Below the pieces are notes generated by a model, which ran no database searches, was not told the origin of the DNA, and saw nothing but the letters and a program-made list of their open reading frames with translations. Shown here one piece after another: positions 8,748 through 17,750 of a stretch of DNA of 64,000 nucleotides. The position numbers and the translations under genes were made by a program. The DNA is from Alphaproteobacteria bacterium (GTDB taxonomy: Bacteria > Pseudomonadota > Alphaproteobacteria > Reyranellales > Reyranellaceae): NCBI GenBank assembly GCA_019635875.1, contig JAHBYP010000003.1, positions 620,001 to 684,000 of the forward strand. Reading direction: 5' to 3'. Numbering within the stretch: the stretch's first letter is position 1; every line of letters begins with the position of its first letter.

Positions 8748-8871
8748 TTCAATCAGGATTTGTTGGCATGGTGGTCGTGCACATCGGCGGTTCTGCCCCA
8801 ACGGGCCGACCGGTGGGCGACACACCCCCTTGGGCGCTCGTCTTTCCGTCAGACGAGCGCCCATTTTCTTT
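8748..8871 (+). ncRNA. Candidate structured RNA ending in a terminator
   Basis: The 224-bp gap between the TauE and DUF3616 genes holds a compact run of potential stems. There is a small GGC/GCC hairpin at 8786-8797, a GGGCCGACCGGTGGGC segment at 8803-8818 that can fold on itself, and a perfect 13-bp terminator stem at 8831-8863 followed by T-rich sequence. The wording ATGGTGGTCGTGCACATCGG upstream reminds me of conserved alphaproteobacterial leader RNAs such as the speF motif, but I cannot verify that match. The gene that follows is not an ornithine decarboxylase. It could be a small RNA, an attenuator for the DUF3616 gene, or the trailer of the upstream operon. Confidence 0.35.
8831..8871 (+). 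terminator. Rho-independent terminator
   Basis: Perfect 13-bp stem TGGGCGCTCGTCT / AGACGAGCGCCCA around a 7-nt loop, followed by TTTTCTTT. It ends either the GT87-TauE transcript or a short RNA of its own, and lies 49 bp before the DUF3616 start. Confidence 0.85.
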
Positions 8872-8919
8872 GCGCGTTGCAGAAGGCATAACCGTCGCAC
8901 GCGAAAGGCGGAGCCGCGC

Positions 8920-10077
8920 TTGCTCGACAATCTGTCGCCTCTGGCGGAGTCCATCGCGCTCGATCTCGGCAAGCATGCCGGGAAGAGGACCGCGATCCAG
9001 AACCTGTCCGGCGCCGCGTTCATCGGCGAGCATCTCTATCTCGCCAATGACGAAGGCAGGCACCTGCTGCGCCTGACGCGCGATGCGCCGCGACGCTACG
9101 GCACCTGCACGGCGATCGGCATCGCCGATCTCTTCAAGCTGCAGGATGGCGAGGTCGACAGGAAGGAGTTCGATCTCGAGGCGCTGGCCGTCGACACGCG
9201 CGACGGCAGAACCGTGCGCCTGTGGCTGATCGGCTCGCACGCGATGGGCCATGACGAGCCGCCGGGCAGCGACCTCAGGCGGCTGGGCCTGAGACGCCAG
9301 CGCAACCGCCTGCTGTTCGGCTGCATCGAGGTCGACGAACAGGGCGCGCATGTCGAAGGTTCGGGCCGTCACCTGCGCATCAGCCCGATCGGCGGCACCT
9401 GGACGACCCGCTTCCTGTCGGCACTGCGCGAGGCGCCGCCCAGCGCCGGCGGCTTCGTGCGCGAAGCCTCGGCGCTGGCGCACCTGACGATCCCAGAGAA
9501 GGTCGCCGGAAGCATCGGCTGGTTCACGCCCTACACGATGGCCAGCACGAAGGAGAACGGCCTTGACGTCGAGGGCCTGGTCGTCCGCCGCCGCGGCGAG
9601 GATGCGTCGAAGGTGGTGGCCCTGGTCGGCCTGCGCGGACCGGTGATCGACGGCTTCGCGGTCGTCATCGAGGTCGAGATCCGCGATCACAACAGGCGGA
9701 GGCTGAAGCTGGAGGGCGCGCCGCGCTTCCACCTGCTGAACCTGCAGGGCTTCGGTGTGCGCGACCTGGAATGGCGCGGCGACGATCTGCTGATCCTTGC
9801 CGGTCCGACGATGACCAGGCAGACGGAGTCGGAACTGTTCTGCTGGCGCAACGCCTGGAACGCGATGGGCGCGCGCGGCCCGGTCGCCAATGTCCTCGAG
9901 GTCGACACGATCGACCGGCTCGGTCCGCTGCCCATGAAGGACGACGGTGGTCCCGAGGCGATCGCCACGATCACGCCCGGCAGTGACGGCTACATGCTGC
10001 TGCGCGACGGCATCAAGGGCGAGCGCCTCGACGGCTCGACCTACCATGCGGAAGTCTACCGCATCGCGGAGCCGTGA
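8920..10077 (+). CDS. DUF3616-domain protein
   Basis: 385 residues from a TTG at 8920, which has AAAGGCGGAG about 7 nt upstream. The frame is open back to 8830 but that part runs over the terminator hairpin. The sequence has the repeating short beta-strand character and the NLSGAAFIGEHLYLANDEG opening of DUF3616 proteins, which look like beta-propellers of unknown function. GLDVEGLVVRR, LVGLRGPVIDGFAVVIEVEI and LNLQGFGVRDLEWRGDDLLILAGPT are the core family blocks. There is no signal peptide with this start. Downstream, after 38 bp, is a tyrosine phosphatase on the same strand. No function is assigned. Confidence 0.8.
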   Translation: MLDNLSPLAESIALDLGKHAGKRTAIQNLSGAAFIGEHLYLANDEGRHLLRLTRDAPRRYGTCTAIGIADLFKLQDGEVDRKEFDLEALAVDTRDGRTVRLWLIGSHAMGHDEPPGSDLRRLGLRRQRNRLLFGCIEVDEQGAHVEGSGRHLRISPIGGTWTTRFLSALREAPPSAGGFVREASALAHLTIPEKVAGSIGWFTPYTMASTKENGLDVEGLVVRRRGEDASKVVALVGLRGPVIDGFAVVIEVEIRDHNRRRLKLEGAPRFHLLNLQGFGVRDLEWRGDDLLILAGPTMTRQTESELFCWRNAWNAMGARGPVANVLEVDTIDRLGPLPMKDDGGPEAIATITPGSDGYMLLRDGIKGERLDGSTYHAEVYRIAEP

Positions 10078-10115
10078 CGGTGGACAGGCCGCGCCGCGCT
10101 GGCTAAGGACGGCGC

Positions 10116-10676
10116 ATGTCCGAACTCACCCCGTTCAAGGTCACCATCTGCGGCATTCCCGATCTGCCGCAGCACGGCGGCAGCGGCGTCAGCCATGTGC
10201 TGTCGCTGATCGACACGCAGCATGTGCTGCCCGAGGCGCTGGGCAGCTATGGCGAGATCGACCACGAGCTGGTGCGCTTCGACGATGTCGTCGCCGAGTT
10301 CCCGGGCTTCGTCGCCTGCAGCGAGGCCGACGTGCGCCGCATCCTCGCGCTGGGCGAGCGCATGCGCGAGGCCGGCGAGCGCGCGCGGCATCTGCTGGTG
10401 CATTGCCACGCCGGCATCTCGCGCTCGACGGCCTCGGCAGCGGTGCTGATGGCGCAGTTCAATCCCGGCCGCGAGACCGAGGCGTTCCTGAGGATCCTCG
10501 ATCTGCGTCCACACGCCTGGCCCAACACGCGCATCGTCGAGTTCGCCGACCGCCTGCTGGCGCGCAACGGCGCGCTGCTCGACGGCCTGGTCGCCTATCG
10601 CCGCGCGCTGCTGGCGCGCAAGCCGCATCTGCGCCAGGTGATCGTCAATATCGGCCGCGGCCACGAGCTGCCTTAG
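10116..10676 (+). CDS. Tyrosine/dual-specificity phosphatase-like protein
   Basis: 186 residues. The active-site P-loop is HCHAGISRS (residues 96-104), giving nucleophile C97 and Arg103 of the CX5R signature. A candidate general-acid Asp lies upstream in VRFDDVVAEFPGF. Size and fold fit the compact cysteine-phosphatase superfamily often annotated as protein tyrosine phosphatase in proteobacteria. It may act on phosphoproteins or small phosphate esters. It sits 38 bp after the DUF3616 gene and 2 bp before a palindromic repeat of family C, so it is probably the last gene of a two-gene unit. Confidence 0.85.
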   Translation: MSELTPFKVTICGIPDLPQHGGSGVSHVLSLIDTQHVLPEALGSYGEIDHELVRFDDVVAEFPGFVACSEADVRRILALGERMREAGERARHLLVHCHAGISRSTASAAVLMAQFNPGRETEAFLRILDLRPHAWPNTRIVEFADRLLARNGALLDGLVAYRRALLARKPHLRQVIVNIGRGHELP

Positions 10677-10678
10677 CC

Positions 10679-10851
10679 CTTCTCCCCGCGAAGGTCAGGG
10701 GCCGCGGACGGCCCCGAGGGAGAAGGTGCCGAGCGAAGCGAGGCGGATGAGGGGCTTCCTCGCGCAACAACATCGACTGATTTCGTTGGGACTCTGCGAA
10801 GCCCCTCATCCGCCCTTCGGGCACCTTCTCCCCGCCTTTGCGGGGAGAAGG
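10679..10851. repeat. Palindromic repeat family C, copy 1
   Basis: About 173 bp. The arms CTTCTCCCCGC...GAGAAGGTGCC...GCGGATGAGGGGC and their complement flank a variable centre. Nested mini-hairpins (CTTCTCCCCGC/GCGGGGAGAAG) lie at each end. It sits between the convergent phosphatase and SDR genes. Other copies are at 33515 and 55829 (split by IS110). Confidence 0.9.
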
Positions 10852-10855
10852 AAAA

Positions 10856-11659
10856 CTACCGCCCGCGCAGCGGCAGCGCGCCCAGGTGCATGCCGGCGTC
10901 GACGATCATGAACTCGCCGGTGACGTTGCTGGCGCTGGTCAGGAAGAACACCGCGGTCTCGGCCATCTGGTCGGGCGTGCCGGCCTGGCGCAGCGGCGTG
11001 CTGCTCTCCTGCTGCGCCAGCGCCGCGTCGTAGCCCTCCTTGCCGAAGACGCCCAGCAGCCAGCGGCCCTGGATGAAACCCGGGCAGATCGTGTTCACGC
11101 GCACCGCCGGTGCCAGCCACTTCGCCAGCGCCAGGGTGAGCGTGTTGAGCGCGCCCTTCGAGCACATGTAGGGGATCGATGAGCCGACGCCCATGACGCC
11201 GGCGACCGAGGAAATGTTGACGATCGAGCCGCGCTCCTTCTTGTCCTCCCACTGCTTCTTCATGACCGGGAAGACGGCGCGGGCCATCTGGTAGGGGCCG
11301 ACCACGTTGATGCGGTTGATGCGCTCGAAATCCTCGGCATTGACGCCGTCGAGATCGCCCTGCGCCTGGGCCTTGGTGGTGCCGGCATTGTTGAGCACGC
11401 CGTCGACGCGGCCCCACTCCTTCACGGCGGACTCGACCAGCCTCTTGCAGTCGGCATCCTGCCCGACATCGGCCTGCACCAGGATCGCGCCCACGCCCTT
11501 GGCCTTGACGGCCGCCATGGTCTCGTCGGCTTCCGCCTTGCTGCGCGTGTAGTTGACGACGATGTTCCAGCCCAGACCGGCGAGCTGGACCGCCGCAGCG
11601 GCGCCCAGCCCGGTTGCCGATCCGGTCACGATCGCGACCTTCCCCTTCTGTGCGGCCAT
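10856..11659 (-). CDS. SDR-family oxidoreductase (FabG-like)
   Basis: 267 residues of a classical short-chain dehydrogenase: cofactor motif TGSATGLG (13-20), NNAG, the NISSV serine strand, and the YMCSK catalytic Tyr/Lys pair, followed by NTICPGFIQG. An NAD(P)-dependent alcohol/ketone oxidoreductase of unknown substrate. AGGAGGAAGAC directly precedes the ATG. It ends 5 bp after palindromic repeat C and lies downstream of a DUF1127 gene on the same strand. Confidence 0.9.
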   Translation of the reverse strand: MAAQKGKVAIVTGSATGLGAAAAVQLAGLGWNIVVNYTRSKAEADETMAAVKAKGVGAILVQADVGQDADCKRLVESAVKEWGRVDGVLNNAGTTKAQAQGDLDGVNAEDFERINRINVVGPYQMARAVFPVMKKQWEDKKERGSIVNISSVAGVMGVGSSIPYMCSKGALNTLTLALAKWLAPAVRVNTICPGFIQGRWLLGVFGKEGYDAALAQQESSTPLRQAGTPDQMAETAVFFLTSASNVTGEFMIVDAGMHLGALPLRGR

Positions 11660-11702
11660 GTCTTCCTCCTGCGATTGGCGTGCGGCCGCACCCTAGCGCA
11701 GG

Positions 11703-11954
11703 TCACGCCCGCCAGTCGCGCAGATCGCGCCAGAAGGGCTGGGCGATTTCGTATGCCACGAGCTCGGGCGCGATGCCGACGTCGCGCAGGCTGCGCGCGT
11801 CGATCCGCGTCAGCTCGCGCCTTGCCGCGCGGCGCTCGTGCCAGAGGCGCAAGGTCTCGATGATCCGCGCGGTCAGGGTCGGTTTCGCCTCGCGGGCGAT
11901 CAGCGACTGGAAGGTCGGGATGTCGACCTGGAGATCGGACCTGAAGTGAGACAT
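11703..11954 (-). CDS. DUF1127 small protein
   Basis: 83 residues from the ATG at 11954, which has AGGAGG 5 nt upstream; the longer frame to 11987 lacks this. The C-terminal half contains the DUF1127 motif WHERRAARRELTRIDARSLRDVGI-like, an arginine-rich amphipathic stretch with the conserved L..ID.R.L.D.GI core. In alphaproteobacteria short DUF1127 proteins have been linked to RNA turnover and phosphate or carbon metabolism. The N-terminal 40 residues are not family-specific. It is divergent from an SDR gene, with about 98 bp between starts. Confidence 0.85.
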   Translation of the reverse strand: MSHFRSDLQVDIPTFQSLIAREAKPTLTARIIETLRLWHERRAARRELTRIDARSLRDVGIAPELVAYEIAQPFWRDLRDWRA

Positions 11955-12052
11955 GGATGCCTCCTGACCAATGGGTCTGTCGTGCATCCGAGATAGGCCG
12001 CTATCATCGGGCTCTCAATTACGCGCCAGATCATGCGGCGAGGGGATTGCTC

Positions 12053-12817
12053 ATGGACGGATTATTTTCGCTTGCAGGCCGCGTCGCCCTGGTCACCGGC
12101 GCGTCGCGCGGGCTGGGCCGCGACTTCGCGGTCACGCTCGCCCAAGCCGGCGCCACCGTGATCTGCGCCGCGCGCACCGCGCCCGATCTCGAGGCCACCG
12201 TGGCGTCGATCGTCAAGGGCGGCGGCAAGGCCGAGTCGCTGGCGCTCGACGTCAACGACGAGGCCGCCGTGGTGAAAGCGGTGGCCGACATCGTCGCGCG
12301 CCATGGCCGCATCGACGTGCTGGTCAACAATGCCGGCATCACCGTGCGCAAGCCGGTGGTCGACCTGCCGCGCGAGGACTGGCAGCGCGTGGTCGACACC
12401 GACCTCACCGCGCCCTTCATGCTGGCGCGCGAATGCGGGCGGCACATGCTGCGCCGCAAGAGCGGCCGCATCGTCAACATCTCCTCGATCCTGGGCATTC
12501 TCGGCCGCGAGACGGTGGCGGCCTATGTCGCCTGCAAGCACGGGCTGATCGGGCTGACCAAGACGCTGGCGGTCGAGCTCGGCCCCGACGTGACGGCCAA
12601 CTGCATCTGCCCGGGCTACATCCGCACCGAGTTCAACGTCGTGCTGCAGCAGACCAAGAGCTTCAACGACATGCTGGAGCAGCGCACCGCGGCGCATCGC
12701 TGGGGCAGGCCCGAGGACCTGCGCGGCGCGCTCCTGCTGCTGGCCTCGGATGCCGGCGCCTACATCACCGGCCAGTCGATCGTCGTCGACGGCGGGATGA
12801 CGACGATCCTGGCGTGA
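12053..12817 (+). CDS. SDR-family oxidoreductase (gluconate 5-dehydrogenase-like)
   Basis: 254 residues of a classical SDR: TGASRGLG cofactor motif, DVND, NNAG (VLVNNAGIT), NISSI, YVACK catalytic pair, and a C-terminal ITGQSIVVDGGMT. The best general resemblance is to 2-keto-gluconate/gluconate 5-dehydrogenase-type SDRs (MDGLFSLAGRVALVTGAS), but the substrate is not determinable. The ATG at 12053 has GAGGGGA upstream. The last 47 codons were duplicated in tandem downstream (13003-13143). Confidence 0.9.
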   Translation: MDGLFSLAGRVALVTGASRGLGRDFAVTLAQAGATVICAARTAPDLEATVASIVKGGGKAESLALDVNDEAAVVKAVADIVARHGRIDVLVNNAGITVRKPVVDLPREDWQRVVDTDLTAPFMLARECGRHMLRRKSGRIVNISSILGILGRETVAAYVACKHGLIGLTKTLAVELGPDVTANCICPGYIRTEFNVVLQQTKSFNDMLEQRTAAHRWGRPEDLRGALLLLASDAGAYITGQSIVVDGGMTTILA

Positions 12818-12820
12818 GAT

Positions 12821-12945
12821 GTCGTCCTGAGCGCAGCGAAGGACCTCGCGGTCGATCGGCCAGGCAACTACAGCGTCGGATGATCTCCGGCGCCGCAGGC
12901 ATCTGGTCGCTCCACCGCGAGGTCCTTCGCTGCGCTCAGGACGAC
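12821..12945. repeat. Palindromic repeat family A, copy 2
   Basis: Arms GTCGTCCTGAGCGCAGCG...GGACCTCGCGGT and complement with a central loop of about 50 bp. First of two copies carried by the tandem duplication. Confidence 0.9.
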
Positions 12946-13002
12946 AGGGAAGCCTCAGCCCTCGACGCCGAAGGCCTTGCGCAGGGCGTTGAGCCCCTGC
13001 TG

Positions 13003-13143
13003 GAGCAGCGCACCGCGGCGCATCGCTGGGGCAGGCCCGAGGACCTGCGCGGCGCGTTGCTGCTGCTGGCGTCCGACGCCGGCGCCTACATCACCGGCCA
13101 GTCGATCGTCGTCGATGGCGGGATGACGACGGTCTTGGCGTGA
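13003..13143 (+). pseudogene. Duplicated 3' fragment of the upstream SDR gene
   Basis: 47 codons (EQRTAAHRWGRPEDLRGALL... to GGMTTVLA, stop) copy the C-terminus of the SDR ending at 12817, with the frame intact and substitutions mostly at silent positions. It has no start, no cofactor domain and no catalytic residues, so it is a fragment rather than a gene. Its reading frame is preserved only because of its recent origin or chance. Confidence 0.85.
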
Positions 13144-13146
13144 GTT

Positions 13147-13271
13147 GTCGCCCTGAGTGCAGCGAAGGACCCCGCGGTCGATCGGCCAAGGAACTACGGC
13201 GTCGGATGATCTCCGGCGCCACAGGTATCTGGTCGCTTCACCGCGAGGTCCTTCGCTTCGCTCAGGACGAC
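13147..13271. repeat. Palindromic repeat family A, copy 3
   Basis: Second duplication-borne copy. The arms are slightly more diverged (GTCGCCCTGAGTGCAGCG) than in the copy at 12821. Confidence 0.88.
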
Positions 13272-13281
13272 GGGGGAAGTC

Positions 13282-14124
13282 TCACCCCTCGACGCCGAAG
13301 GCCTTGCGCAGGGCGTTCAGTCCCTGCTGGTGCGGCGTCCACATGCGGCCGCCGACCAGGCCGCCATCGACCACCAGATCATGGCCGTTGATGAAGCTCG
13401 ACTCGTCGGAGGCGAGGAACACCGCGGCCTGGGCGATGTCGTCGGGCAGGCCGGCGCGCGGGATCGGCTGGTTGGCGGCGAACACGCCCTTCATCGTCTC
13501 GGCGGTCTTCTCGGCGTCTTCGTGCGAGAGGCCCAGGGCCTTGCCGAAGATGCCGGTGGCGATGCCGCCAGGCGAGATCGAGTTCACCCTGACGTTCTTC
13601 TCGCCCAGCTGCATGGCGACGCAGACGGTGAGGTGGTTCACCGCCGCCTTGGCCGCGCTGTAGATCATCGAGCTCGACATGCCGGCGCGCCGCGCCGCCA
13701 CCGAGCCGTTGTTGATGATGCTGCCGCCGCCCTGCTTCAGCATCACGGGCGTGACGTGCTTCATGCCCAGCATCACGCTGCGCACCAGCGAGGCCATCGC
13801 TGCGTCGAAGCCGTCGACCGGGATGGTCTCGATGCCGCCCACCGGCGCCGGCCCGCCGGCGTTGTTGAACAGGCAGTCGACGCGGCCCCATTTCGCCACG
13901 CACGCGTCGATCAGCGCCTGGAACTCGCTCTCCTCGGTGACATCGGTGCGCTGGAACAGCAGGCGCTCGGGCCCGAGCTCCTCCTGCAGCGCCGCGCCGA
14001 GATCGGCGCGGCGGCCGGCTGCCACGACGCGCGCGCCCTCGGCGACGAAGATCTCGGCCGTGCGGCGGCCGATTCCGCTGGTCGCACCGGTGACGATGCA
14101 GACCTTGCCGTCAAGGCGCGCCAT
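13282..14124 (-). CDS. SDR-family oxidoreductase
   Basis: 280 residues: TGATSGIG cofactor motif, FNNAGG, a NNGSVAARRAG strand with the catalytic Ser, YSAAK catalytic Tyr/Lys, and SPGGIATGIFGKALG. The C-terminal INGHDLVVDGGL is followed by a short tail. The family oxidises or reduces secondary alcohols with NAD(P). It lies last in a minus-strand group after two small secreted-protein genes (5-bp gap to the nearer). The last 40 bp of the gene have a partial copy in the tandem duplication. Confidence 0.9.
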   Translation of the reverse strand: MARLDGKVCIVTGATSGIGRRTAEIFVAEGARVVAAGRRADLGAALQEELGPERLLFQRTDVTEESEFQALIDACVAKWGRVDCLFNNAGGPAPVGGIETIPVDGFDAAMASLVRSVMLGMKHVTPVMLKQGGGSIINNGSVAARRAGMSSSMIYSAAKAAVNHLTVCVAMQLGEKNVRVNSISPGGIATGIFGKALGLSHEDAEKTAETMKGVFAANQPIPRAGLPDDIAQAAVFLASDESSFINGHDLVVDGGLVGGRMWTPHQQGLNALRKAFGVEG

Positions 14125-14129
14125 GCCGG

Positions 14130-14492
14130 CTATTTCCTGGTCAGCTGCTTGGCGTCGAACTTGCAGTAACCGTCGAGCAGCACGTTGCCGCCGGCCGGCG
14201 TGATGCGGCCACGCACCTGCATCGTGTTGCCATCACCGACCCTGGCGGTGGTCCGGAAGTTGCCGCCGGCGTCCATCGCCACCGCATTCCAGAAGCGCTG
14301 CGTGCGGCCTTCCTGCATGAAGGTGCCGCTCACCTGGTTGCCGGTGACCGACACGTCGATGGTCATCTTGTAGCGCGTGCAGCTGCCCTGGCCCTGGCCG
14401 TAGCCGGTCCAGGTGTACTGGGTCTGCGCCAGTGCCGGCGCTGCGCTCAGCAGCCCGGCGACGGCGATGCAACAGACGATGACGGCGCGCAT
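14130..14492 (-). CDS. Small secreted protein, paralog of the upstream gene
   Basis: 120 residues with a clear signal peptide (MRAVIVCCIAVAGLLSAAPALAQ, cleavage after ALA). The mature part is about 97 residues with beta-strand character, two cysteines (GSCTRYKMTIDV and DGYCKFD), and the pattern M-x-I-D-V-S-V-T-G-N-x-V-x-G-T-F-x-x-x-G-R. It resembles the neighbouring protein at 14525-14896 throughout. I do not recognise a named family; a disulfide-stabilised periplasmic beta-sandwich is plausible. A purine-rich GGGGGAGGGG precedes the ATG at 14492. Confidence 0.8.
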   Translation of the reverse strand: MRAVIVCCIAVAGLLSAAPALAQTQYTWTGYGQGQGSCTRYKMTIDVSVTGNQVSGTFMQEGRTQRFWNAVAMDAGGNFRTTARVGDGNTMQVRGRITPAGGNVLLDGYCKFDAKQLTRK

Positions 14493-14524
14493 GAGACCCC
14501 TCCCCCTTCTCGATGGACCCTCGA

Positions 14525-14896
14525 TCAGCGCACGGGCGCAAGCTTGAAGTCGAAGATGCAGTAGCCGTCGAGCTTGACGGTGACCAGGCCGGGCGTGACC
14601 TTGCCCGTCACCCTCATCCGGTTGCCGCCACCGACGATGGCCTCGGTGACGAACGTGCCGTCCGGCTTGGCCGTAGCGGCGAAGTTGCGCTGGTCCCGGC
14701 CCGCCTGCTGGAAAGTCGCCTTGATGTCCGATCCGTTGACGGTCAGGTCCATCTTCATGGCGTAGGTCGGACAGCGCGTCGATCCCAGCTGATTCTGGCC
14801 GGAACTGACCGAGCCCGCGTAATTCTGCTGCGCCAGGACCGGCGTCGCGGCCAGCACAGCGGCGGCCATCAGGGATCCAAGAACGACACTTCGCAT
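14525..14896 (-). CDS. Small secreted protein, paralog of the downstream gene
   Basis: 123 residues: signal peptide MRSVVLGSLMAAAVLAATPVLA, then a mature domain with cysteines in TRCPTYAMKMDLTVNGSDI and LDGYCIFDFK. The spacing of strands and cysteines matches the 120-residue protein that follows 32 bp downstream, indicating tandem gene duplication. GGAGGCATC stands just before the ATG. Function unknown; export to the periplasm is the only firm prediction. Confidence 0.8.
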   Translation of the reverse strand: MRSVVLGSLMAAAVLAATPVLAQQNYAGSVSSGQNQLGSTRCPTYAMKMDLTVNGSDIKATFQQAGRDQRNFAATAKPDGTFVTEAIVGGGNRMRVTGKVTPGLVTVKLDGYCIFDFKLAPVR

Positions 14897-15024
14897 GATG
14901 CCTCCTCAATGGATGGTCAGCGGCAATGAACCATGATCGGACCATGCCTCCCGACCAGCCCAGAATCCATAACATTGTGGCGGGATCGGGCTATAACGTC
15001 GCCGCCGCGTTACGCAAGGTTACC

Positions 15025-15833
<809 letters not shown>

Positions 15834-15837
<4 letters not shown>

Positions 15838-16769
15838 GGGCGATCATCGCGCGCGCCGTCGAGCTCATCCGGCGCGGCCGTCTGGTCGCCTTCCCGACGG
15901 AAACCGTCTACGGCCTGGGCGCCGACGCCACCAATGATCGCGCCGTCGCCGCCATCTTCGCGGCCAAGGGCCGGCCCGCCTTCAACCCGCTGATCGCCCA
16001 CGTGCTCGACGCCGCCGAGGCGCGCCGCCACGTCGTGTGGAACGACACCGCCGGGCGGCTGGCCGCCGCCTTCTGGCCCGGCCCCCTCACCCTCGTCCTG
16101 CCCCGCGTCGAAGGCTGCCGCCTGTCGCTGCTGGCCTCCGCCGGCCTCGACACCGCGGCCGTGCGCGCGCCCTCGCACCCCATCGCCCGCGAGCTGATCG
16201 CCGCATCGGGCGTGCCGATCGCCGCGCCCAGCGCCAACCGCTCCGGCGCGATCAGCCCGACCCGGCCGGAACACGTCGTGGAGTCGCTGGGCGACGCGGT
16301 CGATCTGGTGATCGATGGCGGGCCCTGCGATGTCGGCCTCGAATCCACGGTGCTCGATCTCAGCACGCCCAGGCCGACCTTGCTGCGCCCCGGCGGCACG
16401 ACGCGCGAGGCCATCGAGGCGCTGATCGGACCCGTCGATGCCGGACCAGCGATCGGCGTCGCCGGCACGCTGCATGCGCCGGGCCAGCTCGAAAGCCACT
16501 ACGCGCCCAGCGCCACGGTGCGGCTCAACGCGACAGCGGCGGAACCCGGCGAGACGTTGCTGGGATTCGGCCGGATCGACGGCGCGCTCAATCTCAGCCC
16601 GAGCGGCGATCTCCTCGAGGCGGCGGCCAATCTCTTCGCCATGCTGCGCCAGCTCGACGCATCGGGCGCCACGCGGATTGCCGTGGCCGCCATCCCGCAG
16701 CAGGGTCTGGGCATCGCCATCAACGACCGCCTGCGCCGCGCCGCCGCGCCGCGGCCGTCAACGCAGTAG
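15834..16769 (+). CDS. sua5: L-threonylcarbamoyladenylate synthase (Sua5 type)
   Basis: 311 residues. The YrdC domain occupies about residues 1-190 with VAFPTETVYGLGADA, KGRPAFNPLIAHV, a CRLSLLASAGLDTAAVRAP strand, SANRSGAISPT and GLESTVLDLS. A C-terminal Sua5-specific domain follows, joined by a linker containing APGQLESHYAP. It makes threonylcarbamoyl-AMP from threonine, bicarbonate and ATP for the t6A modification of ANN-decoding tRNAs, an essential housekeeping step. It is translationally coupled to cysQ (4-bp overlap). Confidence 0.93.
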
Positions 16770-16781
16770 AAGGTCCTGCAT

Positions 16782-17693
16782 ATGACCGACGATGAGATTC
16801 TCCAGGCGCTCGACTGTGAATACCCCTTCCCACGTGACGCCTTGCTCGCGGCGATCGCCAATCGCGCGACCATCGCGCCGCGCCTGATCGCCGAGCTCGA
16901 CCGCTATGTGGCTGACCCGGAGGATCAGGCCAATCGGCCGTGGCGGCTGCTCTTCGCTTTCTACCTGATGGGCGAATGGCGCGAGAAGGCGGCCTATCCC
17001 TCGCTGTGCCGGCTGTTGCGCCTGGCGTACGAGGACATCGAGAAGGTCATCGGAGATGGCCTTACAGAGAGTGCACATCGGGTGCTGGCGTCTGTCTTCG
17101 ACGGCGATCCGCAGCCGCTCTACGATCTAATCCACGATGCGGAAGCCGATGAATTTGCCCGATCCTGCGCATGCCACGCGCTGACGATGGTGAGCGCACG
17201 AGGCGACTTGCCGATCGCCGAGGCCGAGCGCTTCCTGCGTGACGCGTTCGATACGCTGCGTCCTCGTGATGTCAACTACGTATGGTCCGGATGGCAGGAA
17301 GCCGTTGCCCTGCTCGGGCTGGAAACACTCGCTCCGAAGGTGCGCCAGGCCTTCGACTCCTTCATCGATCCGTCGTGGCTCACCTACAGGCATTTCGAGG
17401 AGGACTTGCGAACCGCTGTCGCCGACGGCCGCGCGACAGCCAAGGGCCGCAGCAAACGCTGGACGCTGTTCGACGACACCGTCACCGAGTTGGGCAGCTG
17501 GCATTGCTTCAGCGCGGCGCACCAGCGCGAGCGCAAGCGCGACGCGGTGCGCATGGAGCGCAGGCTTGACCGGATCGCGCGTGAGTCACGCGAGGGCTGG
17601 CCTCAGACCAATCCCTACCGTCACGTCGGGCGCAACGATCTTTGTCCCTGCGGCAGCGGGCAGAAGTTCAAGCGATGCCACGGGAAGAGCTGA
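16782..17693 (+). CDS. DUF1186-like protein with C-terminal SEC-C zinc motif
   Basis: 303 residues. The N-terminal about 250 are helical repeats (DDEILQALDCEYPFPRDAL, RPWRLLFAFYLMGEWREKAAYPSLCRLL) typical of DUF1186 proteins. The C-terminus ends in a SEC-C motif, GRNDLCPCGSGQKFKRCHG, whose Cys-X-Cys...Cys-His set binds zinc and is known from SecA. Such proteins are uncharacterised; SEC-C may mediate protein or ribosome contact. It starts 12 bp after the Sua5 gene and is likely co-transcribed. AT content is a little higher than in the flanking genes. Confidence 0.82.
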   Translation: MTDDEILQALDCEYPFPRDALLAAIANRATIAPRLIAELDRYVADPEDQANRPWRLLFAFYLMGEWREKAAYPSLCRLLRLAYEDIEKVIGDGLTESAHRVLASVFDGDPQPLYDLIHDAEADEFARSCACHALTMVSARGDLPIAEAERFLRDAFDTLRPRDVNYVWSGWQEAVALLGLETLAPKVRQAFDSFIDPSWLTYRHFEEDLRTAVADGRATAKGRSKRWTLFDDTVTELGSWHCFSAAHQRERKRDAVRMERRLDRIARESREGWPQTNPYRHVGRNDLCPCGSGQKFKRCHGKS

Positions 17694-17750
17694 GATTCCC
17701 CCTGTCATCCCGAGCGCGGCGAGGGATCCCGCAAAACCACATAGATCCCC

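Larger units (their letters stand above)
12678..13330. repeat. Tandem duplication, two units of 326-327 bp
   Basis: Unit 1 (12678-13003) and unit 2 (13004-13330) are about 92% identical by eye. Each carries the 3' end of the plus-strand SDR gene, one family A palindromic repeat, and about 40 bp of the 3' end of the convergent minus-strand SDR gene. The hexamer TGCTGG stands at 12672, 12998 and 13325, marking the junctions. This explains all of the otherwise gene-free 464 bp between the two SDR genes (12818-13281). Confidence 0.9.

Noticed and set aside
8714-9076. 120-residue open frame spanning the RNA candidate and terminator
   Set aside because: Runs through a perfect terminator stem and into the DUF3616 gene in another frame; more likely non-coding. 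A short leader peptide starting at 8767 cannot be excluded.
14969-14997. Sigma-70 promoter (TATAAC) before cysQ
   Set aside because: TATAAC at 14992 lacks a -35 element at correct spacing; too weak to list.
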